Shown here piece by piece: positions 1 through 17,912 of a DNA stretch of 64,000 nucleotides (positions are counted from its first letter, which is position 1; each line of letters starts with the position of its first letter). Source of the stretch: Ectocarpus siliculosus (lineage: Eukaryota; Sar; Phaeophyceae; Ectocarpales; Ectocarpaceae); the NCBI GenBank assembly GCA_000310025.1, contig FN649739.1, positions 717,510-781,509 on the forward strand. Direction: 5' to 3'. The notes under the pieces are model-generated. The model searched no databases. It was given only the letters and a program-made list of their open reading frames with translations, and had not been told where the DNA came from. The position numbers and the translations under genes are program-made.

Positions 1-173
1 GCACACGCAAACAGAAGAAAATACGAGACGTGATATGTATTAGAAGCTCGGGGGTGGTGCAACGTTGTGTAGTTCCGGAACATTGTATGCAGCGAAAATG
101 AAACGTGTCCGAAACAACAAGCACAACAAGCACTCCCCTTCGCTGCGCCGGCTCCTCTATGTAACACCTTCAG

Positions 174-2730
174 GTACCTGCAACATAACTCGCTTTCCAT
201 GCTACGGGTTGGGCTATTCGACGACTTGGAGTCGCTTACGCAGTTGTGAGTGCACGGCCCAAATGGATGTCATCAAACGCCCTGTTGACAAGAGCCCGAC
301 GATGGCTTTTCCAGGTAGCGCTGGTTGTTGTGGAGTACATGCAACAAGGTTCTAGGTGTTGTGTAGTCATCAAAGGCCTCAAATAGGGTTCAGTTCTAAC
401 GAACCGCAAAGCTTGCTTGTAGCGCTAATCATTCTTTAAACCACGGCAAAGTTTGTTGTTTGTCTTACTGTGGTCGTGGCGGGACTGAGAATGATCTTGT
501 GATCAAAAGCACATGTGGAAAACAGTGTAGTTCCCGTTGTTTTCATCTCTCCCAACAGCCTATAGTCTATTCTTTCGATCTGGGCGACAGCAGTGTTGAT
601 TTCATCGGCACTGGCAGTTTGTGCCTCGGGTGGAGCTTCAACGTTGGGGCGATACGTTTTAGACGACGTACACGCAATCTCGCAGATCGAGGCATAACTT
701 CGACCATGTTGTAGACAACTTATCCACGACCGTCCAGATTCCGTGAAAGCGTTTGCGTATTCATGGAGTTCGCTACCCGGTCTCTGGCATGTACTTGCTC
801 TTCTGCTCCATGCAGGAGATTAGAAGATAACGACGATTTACAGGTCATAGTGTGTTCCACCGTGCGGCAAGAACACTCATCTCGATAATATCCACCTGGT
901 ATTGGCAGAGTGCTCTGTACTTCGGAACGTCTGCACTCGAATGCAGCTGGGGCTAGCTGCTGTGTATGATGCAAACTATGTTCCACAGTGCCAGTCCGAG
1001 GGGCACCGCAAAGCCAGACGAACGAGACAGAGTGCTCCTGGAGCAACACTAGCGAGTGGAACCACCAATGTTGGCAATACGTTATGCAAGCAGGATTTGC
1101 CAGCAGAATTTGCAGAGCCTACAGATAGTAAGAACAAGCCGATGCTTCTGAACCTTGTCGACACGGAGAGCCACAGGAACTCAAGGTTGCTCTTTCTCCG
1201 CCGCTGTTGCCAAATCGTTCCTTCTAAACACTGCGCTGTCCACGGCAGCAATCTGAGCGAAAACGAAGACCTTCAATGCGTCCCGTCAATGGGTAAGCTA
1301 TGCTGACTCTGTGTTCACCGTGATTGACCCTAAATTAATAGTTTTCCCAGGCGGTAGGCGCCAGTGGAATCTACGTGTAACTACTCTGTGTGAAGTAGAA
1401 TGCGGCACTTGTTCCTCTGTGACCGTATTCTTTGAAGATATCGTATTCGTTGCGATACGCACACGACCCTCACACAAGTGTCACCAACCTGGAACAATCC
1501 TGAACGCTCGGTGAAGGAGAGGAAGAGTGGTCATACCTGCAAAAGCAAGCTGGCCTACCACGCATCTTTCACGGTCTGTTGACGTGAGGTTGTTTCAAAA
1601 TCATGTCGAGGCTATAATATGTACGCTAGTATCATGGTGCCCAGCTTCGTTGGTACCCGAGAATGCAATGGAAAGGCACGAGAGCAACTCGCCGAGCTAC
1701 TCTCTCGCTGTTCCAGGCCCTCCAATTATTTGGGGTCTGCATGGTCCCTCCCGGAAGGATTTGGCGATGGCGACACGTGTGGTGAGTGCCAAACTTCTTC
1801 CCTTATTCGAAGGCGAATCTGGGGTGTAGTGCTACAGAAGGCAATGCCGCACGACGAAACGATCAGTGAAGATTGACCAAGCACTGCGTGCCTCTACGAC
1901 CGCTCGAACATATCTACTCTCCGTTGTTGCAGCATGTGATATGTGATTATTGGAAACCGAGAAAATCATTTCGCGTGGAGGCTGGTTTCTCGCAACGTCG
2001 CGTTGGCGCCAAATCTCAGACCCGGGTACGGCCTGAAGGGGCAACCACTACTACCTTGCAGGCGCCGATTGAAAGAAGAATCCCACCCAACCTTGCGTTT
2101 GCACAGCTTGTCCGACTGAAGGGAGCGACGGGGCGTGTGCTACGGGGGAATCGTGCGTTCCCGGAGAGGATGGTTACAACTGCGCTGGTGTGTGGGGCAT
2201 GACGAGCAGCGTTGTCTAGCGAGAAGTAGATGCATGCACGTGTTTATATTAGACTGAGTGACTCACATGCACTCGCTGAACGGTTTGCTGTTTGTGTTGC
2301 CCGTTGCTTCTGAACGCACTCAGTGCCCAAATGGGAGAGCCGAAACCCAAACCATGTATTCAGCGTGGCTGTTGCAGCGGGAAACGTACAAACCTCAAAT
2401 CATCGGCAACACCAACAGTCACAGTCGTCTCATCATGCCTCTCACAATTCGTCGTCATACTTACCAGCCCCGACTGCAACACCAACGCCGGCTTCAACGC
2501 GGTCCCTGGCACCAGACTACTCTGGTAGAGACGCAACACCGGCCCCTGTCAGGGCCGACGCTGTTCTCGCTAGCACCACGGCCCCGGTGGCAGAGAAGAC
2601 CACCAGCGGTGGTGTTACGAGTGATGCCAACAAGGCCGTAACGCACAGCCCATCGTGGACCTCCGACAGTAGTGCGGTCGGTGCTGCTATTGGTGGGCTT
2701 GTCATGGTCGCCACCATGGTCTTGGTATAG
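174..2730 (+). CDS. LRR surface protein, 3' part (5' end outside window)
   Basis: Probable exons are 174-245, 1249-1292, 1717-1781 and 2468-2730 (stop TAG). The first is exactly 72 nt, one 24-residue leucine-rich repeat (NSLSMLRVGLFDDLESL is visible) with both boundaries in phase 2. The second encodes the capping half-repeat NLSENEDLQCVPS, and the third carries SLPEGFGDGDTC; both have close counterparts in the LRR gene at 32914-41027. The last exon is Thr/Pro/Ala-rich and ends in a hydrophobic stretch (AVGAAIGGLVMVATMVLV), typical of a GPI signal or membrane tail. Phases fit between exons 1 and 2 and between 3 and 4. Exon 2 ends in phase 1 whereas the best acceptor of exon 3 expects phase 2; a weaker acceptor upstream, near 1679, would restore frame, otherwise the copy is decaying. 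The Cys-rich module of the paralogue is not seen here. Likely an extracellular recognition protein, by family resemblance only. Confidence 0.6.
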
Positions 2731-4235
2731 AACGCAGTCAGTCGTTGTGGTTTATCTCTCTGGGTTGCCGACAATACCGAAACCTGCGCCGCATAGGGCA
2801 AGCACCAAGCTTGCACGCACCTATATAACCAACAGACATGATACATGCCTGCCGCATCCGGGCCAGGTTCGGTGTAGTCTAGTAGGGCAAATTCTGCAAT
2901 TGCAGCGCGCCGAAGCGTCAGATTCGCTCAAAGTTGAAGAACCAGCTGTGTTGGGAGTTGAGTCAGATGGTTTGCGGTTTACGGAGCCTGAGGTTCTCTT
3001 TCCCGAAGACCACTACTACTGTAGATCGCCCGCCCTTTACAGGGAAGCCGTGGTATGCGAGACAGTCGTCAAACAAGAAATATGCATACACGCAAGGCAT
3101 GAGAAACTACAGTAGGTATGTCCACGGGAGTGGATTCCGTGGATTTCGTGATGTAAATACGTGTGGATATTCGCCGCGGAGAAGTATGATCGGGGGAGAG
3201 AAGGACCCCGAAAGAGACAGCGGGAGAGAGGGAGGACAAATTGCCGTGAAACGTGGGTGATTGTATGTGTGTGGACATTAATATTGATGTGCGTGTGTGA
3301 AACGGTGATACCGCGTGTTTCGGACCTTGACCAGTGCGTGGCAAAGCTTCAGAAGCATCTACCCGCGTGAACGGAACTGTCTCTATGTTCGTGGATTGAA
3401 GGACAATGGCGGCTCAACGTATACGTGGAGTTCGACTTCTCTCTATTGAGAGAAACACAACTAAAATTGCAACTTGCAGTGGGACGCGATCCCTTCCACA
3501 GACGCCACGAGTACATTGACACTTCGGCGTCACGGGCTACGGAGGGAAGGGACGGCTGAACCCCTCCCCCGGGAAAAGTCTAAAAGGCACAGTGCCGCAG
3601 GTGGTACAGTAGGTGGGCACTAAAATACCCGAAGAAACAAAGAAATACTCCTCCCCATGTTGCCTTCCTCCTGTGTAACCCCGTCTGACGCATCAAATTA
3701 TTCACCGAAAGGTGCGTGGACTTGCTCCAGAATAGTTGGACGAACACACACGCACCAAACGTTTCGGCATCCAACCGGCACCCGCAGACAGCGATCCGTC
3801 CACTCCCTCTGATCCTCTGATGGTCTTCTGCTATTCACTGTGCGGCGTCAACCGCAGGGGTATATTGAACCTGGTCTAAAGTGTTAGACCATTTAATATT
3901 TTGTTATTGGGGGGTGTTGAAGGTCAGTTTCATTATTCTTTGGGTTTTGAGGTGTGGAGCGTCTCGCAGCGCTGGTGACTCGTTGCCCCGACTGTCTTCG
4001 ACGAAAAAAACACGAGGGCAGTATCGGACGCAAGCCACGTCTCTCCAGGGACAAGTTCCACGCACATTCCACCACAGCAGTGGAACTCTTGCTACTACTG
4101 TATGCAGTGGTAATCTTGTGTTTCAACATATGACAATAGTAAGGCCCGGCTGTTATATTGTGTGGGTCACGTTTTTATTTGTATTGCCCCGCCCGCTGCT
4201 CAACGAATTGTGTCACAAGAATCGCAGGCCAGAGA

Positions 4236-4303
<68 letters not shown>

Positions 4304-7300
4304 CAGACAGACAGACGGAGAAAGTCAGACTGAGACCGATAGACAGACACATACCGACATCAGAGCAGCAGCAGGGTGCAAAACCAGACAGTTTCGTCCT
4401 GAAAAAAAATGTGTGTGGAAACGCGTTTGCGTTTTGCTGTAAGTGTGAAGAGAGCAGTTTTGTTTGCGACAAGCGGGCCGGTGTAGTACATATTTGGAAG
4501 AATAAATACATATAGGCATAGACTACAAATACAGAAAGACTACTTCTACGAAATGACCAGTGCCAATACTACGGAACTCCGTATTCGATAGAGGTGGGAC
4601 TTCTGGCGTACATGAACGAAGAACTCGAACATATCGCGTGTCGTCAACTTTGTGGTAAAATGTACTGTAACTTGGTGTCGGAACGGCATCATGGGAGTTG
4701 CAATGGGCGTTCAACAATCACGCCCATGTCCTTGTTTTGGTGGGTTTCCAAGCCACCGGTGTGCCTCGGATCATATCGGTCGTCTGCCGTTGTTCACGGG
4801 TCCTTGCTTCGGTTCGAAATCCATGCATTACTGACTGAAAAAGAAAACGACGGGGGAAACGACAACGACCAAGACCGGCGGTGTGTTGAGCGACACTTGT
4901 TCGTAACTTGGTCCTTTCAGTAGGTCTGTACTGGAAAGTTGTTCTTTGCGTCTATTTCTTCCTTACTCTCACTGGCAGTTTGCTTCCACGTTCGTCTGCA
5001 CATCGGTTGCTATGTGCCATGTGGGTGAAGGACTGCTTTCGGGTCTCTCTTTTGCATTTTCGCCGAGAGTTGCGCTTCGATCCCTTAGCGCTTCCGCCTT
5101 ACACTTGAAGTTTCAAGGACATTGTTCTATTCGTTCATGGAGTTTCATGATTTCTTTTTCATAGAAGTCGACCATCACGTAACAATATTGGTTTGTAGGA
5201 ATGTCGTCGTCGACCGTTGCATCACTAGAAAATAGCATAGGTACGGGTGTTTTTGTTGCACGACGCACGGGCACGACTGTTTCCTGTTGATGTTCGCGTT
5301 GCTTTTCCAAAACGGCGGGGTATCCGGCTACCACGTTGCTTTGAAGAGTACGACCAGAAATAATAATACGCTTTCACAATGGGTGGCGATCGCGCGTGTT
5401 ACGTATATTGCCCGCACGTTGCTGCGTGCTGCACTATGAAGAGGTGACGATTGTTTTCCACGATCCTATGGGTGCCTGAAAATAGTCACCCGGCACACCT
5501 AAATACCCCGAGGGAAGGCGCACTTGCGAGCGACGTCTGCGGATAGCCCTGAACCGTAGGAGAATCGTGTCGGAGAATCGCCTGGAGATGTGTCAGTCTG
5601 TCCTGGCACGAACCCGTGCCGCCGTCAGATCTGGAGACTATTTTTTTTAGGAAGTAATGTGTATCGGGCGAGTGAAACGTGCGGTCACCCCGAGGGGTGG
5701 AAGAGAACGTGGACCAGGATAAAGACCGAGTATCACGATTTAGATGCCATGCAATGTGGAAGGGGGCAGAGAACCGTTTCATGGAAACGTTCAATTAAAA
5801 AAAATGTGCATCATGCTTCGCCATCGAGCAGCCTGCATGCGCGGGTCATCCAACGCCATTGAACAGCTTGCTTGTGCGGATCGTCCAAGTCGAAGAAACA
5901 CACAATCACTTCCACCTCCAAATCCAATCACGGGACGAGCTCGAACCAAAACAACAAACACAACTGCCCTGCTCCCTAGAAGTCACAAGTCCGAGGCGAA
6001 ATATTATACTGAAGACTCCTTCTCCCTTTATACACGGTGGAACGTTATAGGAGCAGAGGACATAGAGAACTCACACAACCCCTACCTCGCGATATACGGT
6101 GGAAACAACAAAGAACAATACAACAGCAAACAACGCGATCGGGACGAGACAGAAGTTAAGGTTCTCTACCGCACATGGGGGAAATCGTAGTGGCACTGGA
6201 ACCGTTGTTGTTGATGATGCCATTTGCCGTTGGTACCTACTAACTCGGCAATCCCTGCCAAATCCCGTGCTAATTTGCTAGACGGATGGACCAACAGAAA
6301 CGATACAGAAAAAGCACGTGGCAGATACATCAAAACGGGCCCACGCACAGAGAAGCAACGGCGTTCTGTCTCGGAGCGGGGGTTGGGTCACTGGTCAAGA
6401 AACAGAACCAAAGGCAAGCAACGAAATGGTCCCCTTGACAACCACCAAAAATATATATGACGAAACGAAGGAGATCTAAAGACACAACGCACCGGGATCT
6501 TCAACAAGAGACGCCTCGTCTTGACTAATCCGCGTGCAAGTCGCGGGGCTCGAGAGCAAAATAACAAAAATGGGCTCTTCAACTATGCGCGAACGCATAC
6601 ATGCTGTGAACACTAACAAAACAAATACACGAAAAAGAAGCGCAACTTAAAATGCGTCTCCGCTTGTGCGCCACAATTTTGTCGTACACCACAGTATGGC
6701 CAACAAACGGAAAAAAAGGACCCCCACCTGGTCGGCGAAACCCCCACTCCTGGTTTGGTACGGACACGAGGCATTATCACCCGACCAAGACGGCCGTCAC
6801 AACAACGTCTGCCAACCCCCAGGATTTCTCAATAGCCGGTGTGCTGCCACAGCCTGGCTTCCTTGCAAGACGCAAGCACAAAAGACCCACGTGATCATCG
6901 GCAGCACCCCCAATAGATGTGGCAAACACCAAAAATTGAGGGCAAAGCAGGCGAGCCGAACGCACGCAGTACGTACCCCCCTTTTTTCCTTCCTTCGCTC
7001 TCACTACCGCGCGACCTCGTCTTCGAACGCATCTTTCCGGAGTTAGGCGCCGTCAGAATGCATCACCCTCATACGCGTTCCGCTCGACGCCGCCCAGCTG
7101 GGAAGGGCGTTCGCTGCGTGGTGGATCGGTTCTGGCCCTCATTGCCCCCCGGCGCCTCTACATTCACACTTGTCATCACCATCACCGCCGCCTCCGCCAG
7201 CCACCACTCTCCTCGGTCGCAGCTACTTCGCTGCCCTTTCACCCTCATCGCTGGAGCCAGCACATCACCTACTACTTTCTTGGGCAGGTAAGCCCTCGGG

Positions 7301-8690
7301 GCCCTATCTCGCGACACGATTATCGCTGTTCGTTTTCCTCATCGGCTCGCGTGCCGCGGGTTGTTGCTGCTGTTGTTCCCCCTGCTCTTTGGCGTCGCCG
7401 GCTCCTTCTTGACCTCCACCTGAAGCGTTTTTCGTCCTACGGTGTGCTCCGCGGTTCTGGCCAAAACCAAAAGACAGCATCATGCAACAATAAGGCACCA
7501 ACCGGGGGAAAATCCGCAGACGCTTGACTCCGTTCGCATTGTGTTGGCTTGTGGGTCTGTCTGGCCAAAGAAGACGTTGGGTCGATGCTGACAAGCAAGA
7601 TACAAACACATAGGCATCACACACACAACCATAAAATGCGGCCGTTCGATGCGGGCGAAGCGACATCTACACCACGGCTGCCAACGTCAGCCAAAGCCTC
7701 CACGATGATGTGAAACGCTCGCGTTCCCCTGGGCGAATGCCATCCAGTGCATGTGAAGTCCATTCTTCGATTCGAGCTTGCGCTTTTATATCTTGGCCGG
7801 CAAAACGTTTGCGTATGCAAAGTCAATATGGAAAAAAAAGACACGGCTGTTTCTAAGAAAACTCCGAGGTGATCAGGGCCGAACCACGACTGCTACACGG
7901 GGAGTAAGAAGGCTAACACCCCCCGAGAAGTCGCGGAGAAGGCGTTATCATGTTTTCGAGAATATACCCGGTCCTCTCCCAAAGGAGCAAAGCTTGCGAG
8001 CAACAAACTTTGGCTTTCGAGTCTGAAGGCAGTGCTTTCGCCTCCGTTGTGTCAGCAGGAACAACAAAACCAGGTCGCGTTAATCAAACCCATATCGAAT
8101 GTGTTCTTGTTGCTGGGGCTGAAACTAATCGATAATATTTACAAGGTTCCTGGCGCGTTCGCCCCACCGCCCAAATCGAGCGATTCCAAGGCAAAGGTCA
8201 TTACAGAGTGCAGAGGCCAGGCAGCAGCTGGAAAAGGCACTGCTGTGTTGCGTTGTGTCGAACGTAGAATACACATAATAGATGGAAGGTCAGGAGAAGG
8301 CGGGGAGTTGCATGTAGAGTATCGACATGGGAAGAAGAGAACCCTTTCAAGTTGTACTGGAGCTTGGCGCGCCGCCGCCGTGATGAGCACATTACCGCAT
8401 TATACCTCATGTAGGCCGGAACGAGGACGGACACAACAATGCCTTGTTTGTCTGACACTACTGAACGCTTGAGTGCCATCAACGACAAAACACAGATAAA
8501 TTACACCCTGTCAGTCAATCGTCCGCAAATGATAATGGTAGATTTTCGAGTCATTGGCGCTTCGCGCCGCCGCCGAACGAAGAGAATCGACCGCAATGGG
8601 GGACCCTCATGGACCAGACCAGGACACCGGCACCATTCAGAGGGGCCAGCGACATTGCGAATGACACCAAAACCGGCACTGAGAGGGCTA
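2731..8690. other. No confident gene
   Basis: About 6 kb in which I recognise no protein family. Open frames are short and overlap on both strands without credible splice chains. The GA tract at 4231-4317 is listed separately. A possible minus-strand 3' exon lies near 7318-7430 (acidic/basic, Gln- and Asn-rich, preceded by a usable acceptor), but no upstream exon could be linked to it, so it is not called. Confidence 0.5.
4231..4317. repeat. (GA)n microsatellite followed by (GACA)n
   Basis: The plus strand reads GA for about 60 bases, then a short run of CAGA units. It is the only one of the seven long GA tracts in the window not inside a gene I could model. Confidence 0.95.
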
Positions 8691-8839
8691 CCACGACCTT
8701 CAATAGTGCCGGTTTGGCACCACTGAGGAATACAGGAGAACATGTTTTGGGTTCATAAGGTGCCACGCTGACAAAATCGTGTTGTAGTGAGGATAAGTGT
8801 AGAGCGATACTGGTAAACATTTAATACTGAACACAGAAA

Positions 8840-9610
8840 AAGCACGGTGCCACAAATTTCGAGTGCCAAGTCATTGATCGCAGCAGACATTGGCAACACG
8901 CAACGACATGTTTTTTGCGTGCCGCGAAGCATTTTCTTGCTGAGCCCCCCCCGGTTACTTCACCAGTGCTACGCATGCTGTTCGCGGCTGCACATGGTAC
9001 TCAACTAGGTCATTGCACAACAGCAGTGCAAGTACTCGCACCACGCTTCCATCGCCCAAAAGGACGAACTCATTGAGCGTGAGCGGGCGACCAACGGGCG
9101 CATTTACCAANNNNNNNNNNNNNNNNNNNNNNNNNNNNNNNNNNNNNNNNNNNNNNNNNNNNNNNNNNNNNNNNNNNNNNNNNNNNNNNNNNNNNNNNNN
9201 NNNNNNNNNNGGTGTTCGACAAAATCGGGGCGCGCAAGCGGAGAAGCATTTTAAAGTGCGATTCTCTTGCGTGTATTTGTTTTGTCTGTGGTCACACATC
9301 GGTCACACACCACACACACAAGATGGGCGGCCACCTGGCCGCGATGAGTCGAAATTTCCTTGTAAATGCACCCGTTCGCCGCCCGCTCAAGCTCAATGAG
9401 TGCCTCCTTGTCGGCCATGGAAGCATCGTGCGAGTTCTTGTACTGCTGTTGTGCAACAATTTTCAATGCCACGCGCAGCAGCAAGCAGCATGCGAGGTAC
9501 AGTGCACTGGTGTTTCGCGGCAAGCACGTATTTCGTTGCGCGTTGCCATGTCTGCTGCAATCAACGACTTGCATTCGAAACTTGAGGCAACGTGCGTGTT
9601 CCATATCTAA
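8840..9610. repeat. Large inverted repeat around the assembly gap
   Basis: The left arm, about 8840-9110, is the reverse complement of the right arm, about 9356-9610. Both arms carry an open segment read toward the gap: left (+) AQQQCKYSHHASIAQKDEL, right (-) AQQQYKNSHDASMADKEAL, each followed by a related IERERATNGRIYQ / IELERAANGCIYK segment. Conserved protein sense in two diverged copies suggests a once-coding sequence, function not recognised. In the left arm a stop lies just upstream of the shared segment; the right arm is open for 117 codons. Confidence 0.7.
9111..9210. other. Assembly gap (100 N)
   Basis: Exactly 100 N, so of unknown true size. It falls between the arms of an inverted repeat, a structure that commonly breaks assemblies. 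Confidence 0.99.
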
Positions 9611-11302
9611 TTAATTGATATCTTACAAGTACCGCTCGATGTTTACCCTCACTACCGAATAAAAAACATAGACATCCATGCAGCCTACCCAGAAGTACAT
9701 CCGGACAACGCAAGGAAGATGAATAAGCCCTCTCCTGAAGGCACAAACTTGACATGAAGCATACGCCGTTTGTTCCCAGACAACACCTCTTGACCCTGAA
9801 AAAATATATAAAGTGTCACCTTCAATCGACAGTCAGTCACGCGGGAAGAGGGTTGACACCAATAAACAAACACAACAGACAGTTCATCACCCGCAGGACA
9901 CGGCATCGTGTGCCTCTGGGTCGCAAGCTGTGGGCGCACAGCAAGCAGTACACTTGTGCACCCCTATAGCTTCGGACGCTTACATGTTTGGTGAAATTTT
10001 ACGCCGAAGCGACTCTATTTGAGTTTTTCACTATATGAGTTTTTCAGTAGGGCTAAATCGGCACTATTGACGGCGTCTCACAGTAGTGCCGGCACCGGGT
10101 TCTGTTGGCATGCGTGCGGCCTCTGCTTGTGCATGGAAATTTTACCGGCACTGCTGTAGCGGGCACCGGCGCTTTTCAACCGGCACTACGATATACTCAC
10201 TGTTATTTTCTTGTTGATTGTCAAAAGTCGGAATATTTTCCAACGGGAGATCAACGCATTGCATGTGCGTATATAGGCGATGACAACCAGAGGAGAACTT
10301 CGGCAGTGTGCACAGTCCGACAGACAGCGGCGAGGAGAGAAAGGGCTTGGTGGAGGACTGATAGGTGTAGTTAGTGTCCATCAAGCTAGGTAGGTATAAT
10401 AGTGTCCATGTCCATCCATCCATGATGTCGATCGAAAATGTGCGAGAGACAGGGACGGTGTGCGCCGCGCGGTGACTCCCAGAGAAGAAGAGTCAAAAAT
10501 AGATAAAACAATGTCCACGTCCAGACGGGAATAAAGTGTGAACGTTGCTGTCAACAGGTCGCATGATGAACCAGTGAGACCGTGCGGCAGCGACAACATA
10601 GCCGGCGTGGTGGCGGGAAAAGGGAGTGTTGGGAAGAAGAGGGTCTGCCCATGTCGTCGATCGATGAAAATGCGTGCCCAACGCCGGGTGTGCCCATCAT
10701 CAGTTTGCCTCGCTTGCAATGTGCACCGGAGAGCTCCGGAGAATCAGAAACATATTTAGAAGAATGCCTTAGGAAAGAAATGCTGAAAAAATAAGAAGAA
10801 ATGGAGCCATAACTCGGTCTCCCTTGTAAAATCTGTTCTCGACACCAGACTCCGAAGAGAAAGAAGTTTCTTACCTCCAGGCCCAAGCGCAAAGTATCCG
10901 GAGTTCATGCGACAGAAAAATTGCGGGTGGTCGGTTCGGTATGCTACACTGTACACTTTCAGGTTGTGTCCACTCGGATCGTTAGCAGTGGAGACTGCTC
11001 ACGGAACCATTCGTCTGATTTTCGGCAGCCTTCGACCTGTTTAGTGCAGCCTCCGACTGACGGCTTCACTGTGTTGTTTTTCTCATGTGTATCGAGTTTC
11101 GTGTGGTCCTGTTGACTGCAACTGGGTCTCAAAACCGGCCAGGTGTTCAGGTGTTGCCCACAACCTAGCGGTCAAGGCCCACTGCTGAAACTCCCGCTCC
11201 CCCATCCCCATCCCGAGTCTCCTGAAGCAACGATGATTTCGCGAAACCCCTTGGCATGCTTGCCCTCCAGAGTAGTATTAGTCCGTTGTTTTTCGAAGGG
11301 TG

Positions 11303-16319
<5,017 letters not shown>

Positions 16320-17912
16320 GTTTGCCGCCCAGTATCCGTGCCCTTTCCCGCCAACCCGTACCCCTTATCCCTTGGAACCCCGCCTTCGTCGGTCTGCAGC
16401 TGCTCCCTGTCGCTCCAGGTATGCCGTTGCCCGTCCTGCAGCATTAGGTAGTTGGCGATTTGGATTCGGCTCATTATTTTCGGCTACTTACGATGTGCAT
16501 GCATGGAGAGCAGAATATGCGTTGCTGGAGGGGAACGCGTCGGGTGGGGCCATGGCGGCAGTGGGGTTTGATTCTCCGGTTATCGGACAGCGTTTTTTGT
16601 CTGGCCCTGCTCCGTCCGGACGCTCCAGTGCCGTTTCTGGGCCTCGGGCCAGGGTAGCCATGGAACACACGGATCCATAGTAGACCGAGGAACCTCATGG
16701 TTGATGCTGTTGTTAAAGTTCCTGCTGTCCACTGCACCTGCTGAGCGTTCCATGTTTGGGAATTCGCAGCAACCGTTGTGGAGGCCGAAACCCCGAAACT
16801 TGGCCTATCTAGACTGTGTACACATGAGAAAGTCGCAGGGTGCTCATGGCTTGCCCTTGTGAACATTATCAGGGCGAAGAAACGCACACACACGGTGCAC
16901 CAGTTGCTGTCGGGCCCAAAGAATACGAGGAACGCAATCCCGTTCACTGCACCTACTACGATGCCCTCGAGGCCTACCCGGTGCGTTGGAAACAAGGTCG
17001 GTGAACACGGATGTACACCGTGTAACGGTTCCTTCACGAAGAACTCAGGGCTAGAGCGCATGCTTCTCCCGTTATCGGGCGTCACGCTTGGCGAGAGTGC
17101 CCTGCTGTAACCATGTTACAATCGCAAAAGAACGAGGGAAGCTCAACCTTTCAACACCCAACCACGGGCTGTGCGGCTGCTGCTGTTCGCGCTCCAGAGC
17201 AGTTACGTGCCCCCCGTCGTGGACAACGCCAGACGCGGCGCAATTCCACGGAAGAAACTGACTTGCAAGTCAACCACCAGCTCGTCGGCGGGTTGTGCCC
17301 TGCGCTACACTTCTACATAATAAAGCAGTAACATCAAACGTAATCAAGCACGACACCATCATAGCCCCTATTTCGCGGTCCAGTATGCGCTCACGAGAGG
17401 AGGGGTGAGGGAATGCCGAGGGACATCGCTTTCGACGGCAGTGGGTGTGGGCGTCGACTCATCCGCACGATGGTTCACCCACTGAGTTCTGTCGGATTTG
17501 AGAGCTGTACTGTTTTAGGCGAAGAAAGCAATCATCCATCAGACAAGAACGGGCATGGCATACTTAACACTCAATCGGTGTACTCACCTCGTGTATTGGT
17601 GCGGGATGTGTGAGCGTGTGTGCCGGGCAGAGGTAGCGGTAGAAACACAGCCGGCAGGCCAGCTGGGAAAGAAAGAGCGGGACGCATGCACCAGGGGGGC
17701 ACACAGACAGAAACAATATTTACATACCCCTTTATGTTCCCAGACCTCACACCGCCGAACCATTCGACTGCCGAACGGAAGCACACGGCCGAGAGGCGGC
17801 CAGCTGCAAGTGCCACTTGAAGCAACCGGAAAAGCTTCGGGTCTCACAGCCGGATCTGCGATCGTGAGACGGACAAAGGCGTAGCAGGGAGAGGAAAGGT
17901 ACCCCTGTAATC
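16320..17912. promoter_or_regulatory. Intergenic region between divergent genes
   Basis: Holds the 5' sides of the minus-strand RRM gene and the plus-strand neuferricin gene. An alternative first exon for the RRM gene may start at 16474 on the minus strand (MSRIQIANYLMLQDG), but no good donor joins it. No TATA-like or other core element stands out. A 203-codon minus-strand frame at 16474-17085 is probably chance. Confidence 0.35.

Larger units (their letters stand above)
8702..10068. mobile_element. Foldback/MITE-like element with terminal inverted repeats
   Basis: The left end (8702) begins CAATAGTGCCGGTTT and the right end (10068, read inward on the minus strand) begins CAATAGTGCCGATTT. 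The similarity runs about 26 bases into the element with roughly five differences. Inside lies a second, larger inverted repeat (about 8840-9110 against 9356-9610, around 75-80% identical) flanking an assembly gap. No clear target-site duplication was found, and further CCGGCACT motifs occur just outside both ends (about 8636, 8674, 10084, 10150, 10186), suggesting nested or neighbouring copies. The internal arms share a peptide (see separate entry). Family unknown; non-autonomous DNA transposon or foldback element is the best reading. Confidence 0.5.

Noticed and set aside
2323-2467. Extending the terminal exon of the left-edge gene upstream to the Met at 2323
   Set aside because: The acceptor ending at 2467 gives the phase needed by exon 1717-1781; the upstream part lacks the composition of the stalk.
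16474-17085. 203-codon minus-strand frame upstream of the RRM gene
   Set aside because: No recognisable motif, unlike flanking exons in composition; probably chance.
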